Notes under the pieces: model-generated
The model's database searches: none
Told to the model about the DNA's origin: nothing
Seen by the model: the letters and a program-made list of their open reading frames with translations, nothing else
NCBI GenBank assembly: GCA_033297075.1
Contig: MU858145.1
Location: forward strand, 62,001-126,000
Direction: 5' to 3'
DNA from: Rhypophila decipiens
Lineage: Eukaryota; Ascomycota; Sordariomycetes; Sordariales; Naviculisporaceae
DNA: 64,000 bases
In this document: positions 60,907-64,000 of the stretch, piece by piece
Numbering within the stretch: position 1 is the stretch's first letter
How the letters are laid out: each line of letters opens with the position of its first letter
Made by a program: the position numbers and the translations under genes

Positions 60907-62903
60907 CAGATCCGAACCGGGATTCGGGAGGCTCAAGAAGGAAGGGCTGGTTTCTGTCTTGATAAGAGTCCGAGATACTGTAGAACCTCAATAGTCTAAA
61001 GGGTCGATAGAGTATGGGTAGCGCGGTGTTTATTGGTTGTCTGGCTCAGTAATTATTTCACTAATGCTTCTTCCTTGAAAATAGGGAAATATGACAGTTG
61101 TGTCTACTCCGAGTCCCTATTGATCTCTTGAAACCGACCTGTCGCTCAATCGGCACAGCTCGTGATTCAACCTCTCCCCAGCATGAAACACATGGGCGAA
61201 TGCTCGACTTTTGGTGTCTTGTGGAACCTCAGTGAACCAAAGCCTTTCACAGATGCCATCCCTCTGAAAAAAGGCCAAGCGTGATGTCGTTCGGGGCTTC
61301 GGGCCTCTGCTTGCCGGTTCATGTTCTATCATGTCGATCGTCCTGCAGTGCAGGCTAGGTTGTGTAATGTGGATGGAATTCTGTAGGTTCCACTGCATTT
61401 CCACCAAATGCCCCTAAAGTTCTTGACATGGCAGATTTCTTTCTGTGGAAGAGTTACACCATCGCGCCACCACATGACAAGTTTCTGATAGATTGCAAAC
61501 CGGGGGATGTCCGGGAATGTGAATTGAGGGTGACAATGTTTCCGGTTGCGATTACAGTACATACCAGTACTGAAAATCCCCTGATGTCGAGTGACCAGAC
61601 TCGGAGGGTTCCGTCATCGTTGACGTAACATCCACACTGTATGTGTGTAAGTACTCCGTACTGTAAGGATACCATTACACCCAGGCCCGGCGTTGTTTAC
61701 CGTACCTTAGATAAGGGTTCCGGTACGCTGTAATTTAGTTAGTGGCGGGCCGCCGGCAGTCGTTACCTTAGGCATGTCTCCACTCAGTTCCAGGAGCTTT
61801 CTGCAATACTGTTAATAATAGCACAGATAAGGACAATCAAATGTTGTCGAGAAGGTAGGAATGAACCTTGACCAAATTCAGGTTCATTTCGTACACTACA
61901 GCGGAAACATTTACCGCCTGGAAAGAATGCAAAACAGAAAGCTCATTTTGCCAAGTGAACAACACGAAGGACACTGGAGTCAGGATGTGCCAAGAGATTG
62001 CATGTGGGGGCGTCCCGAGTGCCGAATCGTGGAGGCAAACTTCCAGTGAGGATTGCCTGGAAGGTGGACCAGGGGATCTGATGCTCCAGCCAAGCCAGCT
62101 CAGTGGGTGGTGAGATGGCCGGCCCCATTGCCAGGGAGTTCTACAAGGGTCTGGCGGCGTCATAGGGCAGACAGGGCGCGATTTCTGGACCGAATTTTTC
62201 AACGTACGGGGGTTAACAAACAACGACACTTGATGTTTTCGCGAGCGATTGTTGGACGACAGCAACACCAACGAGCACTGCGGCAACTGACAGTGAAGCA
62301 CCGCGCAAACGGTTCATCGATTCCTTCACCTCGCCAGGGTCGTTCTGTGCTTCATTGCTCAAACTCGGGGTGAACCTGTGTGCGCTTGCACATTGAACAA
62401 ATACTCGTTCCGGGTCCTTGTACCACACTCACACTCTTATAACCCTCAGTCTCTCTCCTTTGCCCCTTTCTTGTTCTTGTCGCCATTTGGCCTTTCTTTG
62501 ACCTCTATTGACTGTGCATTTTATCGGGCTCGGTCTGTAACAAAATTGCATTTCTGGTCCTCTTTCCTTCTGTTGCGCTTCTGTTGCGCCTCGGCCAATT
62601 CGCATCCACACGCTCGAGCTCGGTACCTCGAAGTACCAAAACACGTTTCGCACACGTTTCGTTATCTCCTTTTGGATCGCGAGGCTGGTATTGCAATACT
62701 CTGGCATTTATTCCCAAGCGACCTCCCAAGTCGAGGCCAGACCCGCGAGACTCGGGGACCGACTTGCCGGCATCACCGGACTCGTCGGCTACATCCCGGG
62801 AGATTCGGAGACCCTCTAAAGACAGTCAAGCCGGGCCGTGAGACACCTTGGCAGGCACCTTGGAGCTGACTACCCCGGACCTTGGCGGTCCTCTCCGGGC
62901 CCG
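60907..62903. other. Intergenic, 2.0 kb
   Basis: Between two plus-strand genes. The stretch just before 62904 is pyrimidine-rich (62450-62600), as often seen in fungal promoters and 5' leaders. Frames up to about 155 codons are unrecognised. No repeat or RNA gene is supported. Confidence 0.5.
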
Positions 62904-64000
62904 ATGACCGGTCGCCTGGGAATCCTCCACTCCTGGCGACGGGTCTTGCTCCTCCTGCCGCTGACCCTTGTCATCGTCGGTCTCATCGTCGGCTTCTTTA
63001 ATGAAGCTCTCGGCCCAAATCTGTACTTGCCCCTTTCCTTGTCTTTGTGCTTTCCCTTCTCCATTATCCGGTTGTTTCGGATGCTCATGCGTTTATTGTT
63101 AGATCACAATCGATACCCTTCTTTGGTGGCTCTCGGGGTCCCATTTACCAGGAATGCGTGCCCCCACCACTTTCGGACCGGCCTCCCACGGTCAATGCCT
63201 TCGAGCTCTTACCCCATCTTCTCCGCCAGCTATGGGCACCTCTTCTCGTGCCCCTGACCGAGCCAGCCTTCACCACCCGTGATGGCACCATCAAGAAGCT
63301 CCCTGCCGACAAGCCCCTGATCCACACGCACCCGCTGGGCAAACGCATCTGCATCCTCGACGTCGACACGCGCGAGCTCGACGAAAAGGGCGACATCTTC
63401 GCCTCCACCCTGCCCAAGTTCTCCAACATCAAGCTCCAGACGTCGGGCTACGTCTCGCACTACCTGTACGCCATGGTCCACGGCTACACGTACAAGTTCC
63501 TCCGCGTGCCGACCTACAAGGACCGCGCCCCGCACTGGACCAAGGTGATATTCACCAAGGAGCTCCTCAAGGAATACGACATTGTGGTCATGCTCGACTA
63601 CGACACCATGTTTCCCTCGCCAGAACTGCCGTTCGAGTGGCTGCTGAACTACTGGCAAATCGACCGGGACGTCATTGTCGCCATGTCCGAAGACCCGAAC
63701 GTGGGCCAGAACATGGACCGAAAAGGGAAACCCAACGTCAACAGTGGCTTCATCATTGCCCAGAGCATGGGCGACCCACAAAAGACGCAGGAGCTGTTCA
63801 AGGACTGGGCCGAGTGTCCGGACGAGAAGCGCTACAAGGGATGCGCCGAGTACAAGGACGTCATCTTCCACGAGCAGAGCGGCTTCAGCTCCTTTGTGCG
63901 GTATGATTTCCTGAACGGGCTCAGCGTCGAGACCGAGGAAGGGCGAAAGTATGTCAGGGCTTTGCCGTGTAGTGAGGCCAATGGAATCCCCGATGTCAAA
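62904..64000 (+). CDS. Golgi-type glycosyltransferase, GT-A fold, 5' part
   Basis: Two exons are visible: 62904-63022 and from 63103 to the window end, where the gene continues. The 80-base phase-2 intron (GTACTT donor, GTTAG acceptor) is the best frame-restoring pair and gives GFFNEALGPNLSQSIPFFGG. The N terminus (MTGRLGILHSWRRVLLLLPL) has a type II anchor, as in Golgi transferases. The catalytic part has KRICILDVDTREL, TSGYVSHYLYAMVHGYTYKF, the metal- and sugar-binding DxD motif in VVMLDYDTMFPSPELPFEWL, and VNSGFIIAQS. This resembles fungal galactosyl/mannosyl transferases of the GMA12/MNN10 kind or other GT-A families, acting on glycoproteins or wall polymers. The exact family and sugar donor cannot be settled here. 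Codons before 62904 in frame start only at GTG. Confidence 0.8.

Noticed and set aside
63230..63871. Minus-strand frame of 213 codons
   Set aside because: Antisense to the glycosyltransferase, whose DxD and type II anchor are convincing.
1..64000. CRISPR arrays, prophage, bacterial operons, rRNA
   Set aside because: None is present; the introns and gene families are fungal throughout.

Overview
The window is nuclear DNA of a filamentous ascomycete, most likely a Sordariomycete. The reasons are short GT-AG introns of about 54-150 bases, a ferricrocin-type siderophore synthetase, a HET-type allorecognition relic, a CBM1-bearing glucanase, Zn2Cys6 regulation and an AT-rich patch that looks like repeat-induced point mutation (RIP). 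No bacterial operons, CRISPR arrays, rRNA or intact tRNA genes were seen. Most genes were rebuilt by joining exons by eye. The phases given are consistent with the frames, but none is backed by transcripts.

Left part (1-15.7 kb): the 3' end of a SidC/NPS2-like NRPS (tail of C, then T-C-T-C); a disordered one-helix protein; a modin-like membrane-anchored protein; a DUF1264/oil-body-associated protein; and a GMC oxidoreductase. Next come a mutated repeat with a tRNA-like core (about 16.06-16.48 kb) and a secreted GH16 enzyme with a spliced-on CBM1 (17.15-18.67 kb). An F-box/leucine-rich protein (20.8-22.9 kb) and a COMT-like O-methyltransferase (24.9-26.3 kb) follow.

Middle (26.3-38 kb): a 203-bp hairpin MITE lies between the O-methyltransferase and a divergent gene for an 84-residue hydrophilic protein. 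Then come a HET gene that has lost its core and changed frame, two small secreted proteins, a DUF4188 membrane protein and a sugar porter. From 37.8 to 44.9 kb I find no supportable gene.

Right part (44.9-64 kb): an unrecognised membrane/acidic-repeat protein, an ACS-family (Dal5/Tna1-like) transporter of six exons, a Zn2Cys6 regulator with a lysine/glutamate repeat insertion and a GC-AG intron, a Nudix + eIF2B-like fusion, a one-pass PAN-domain protein, and the 5' part of a Golgi-type glycosyltransferase that runs off the window.

The genes do not form an obvious biosynthetic cluster. The siderophore synthetase has no ornithine monooxygenase or acyltransferase beside it here, and the methyltransferase and GMC oxidoreductase are about 9 kb apart with unrelated genes between them. 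The most noteworthy items are the Nudix-eIF2B fusion with a possible alternative mitochondrial start, the GH16 gene whose last intron switches between a CBM1 and a hydrophobic tail, the MITE, the tRNA-like relic, the eroded HET gene and the orphan repeat protein. I did not find a convincing multi-gene novel system.
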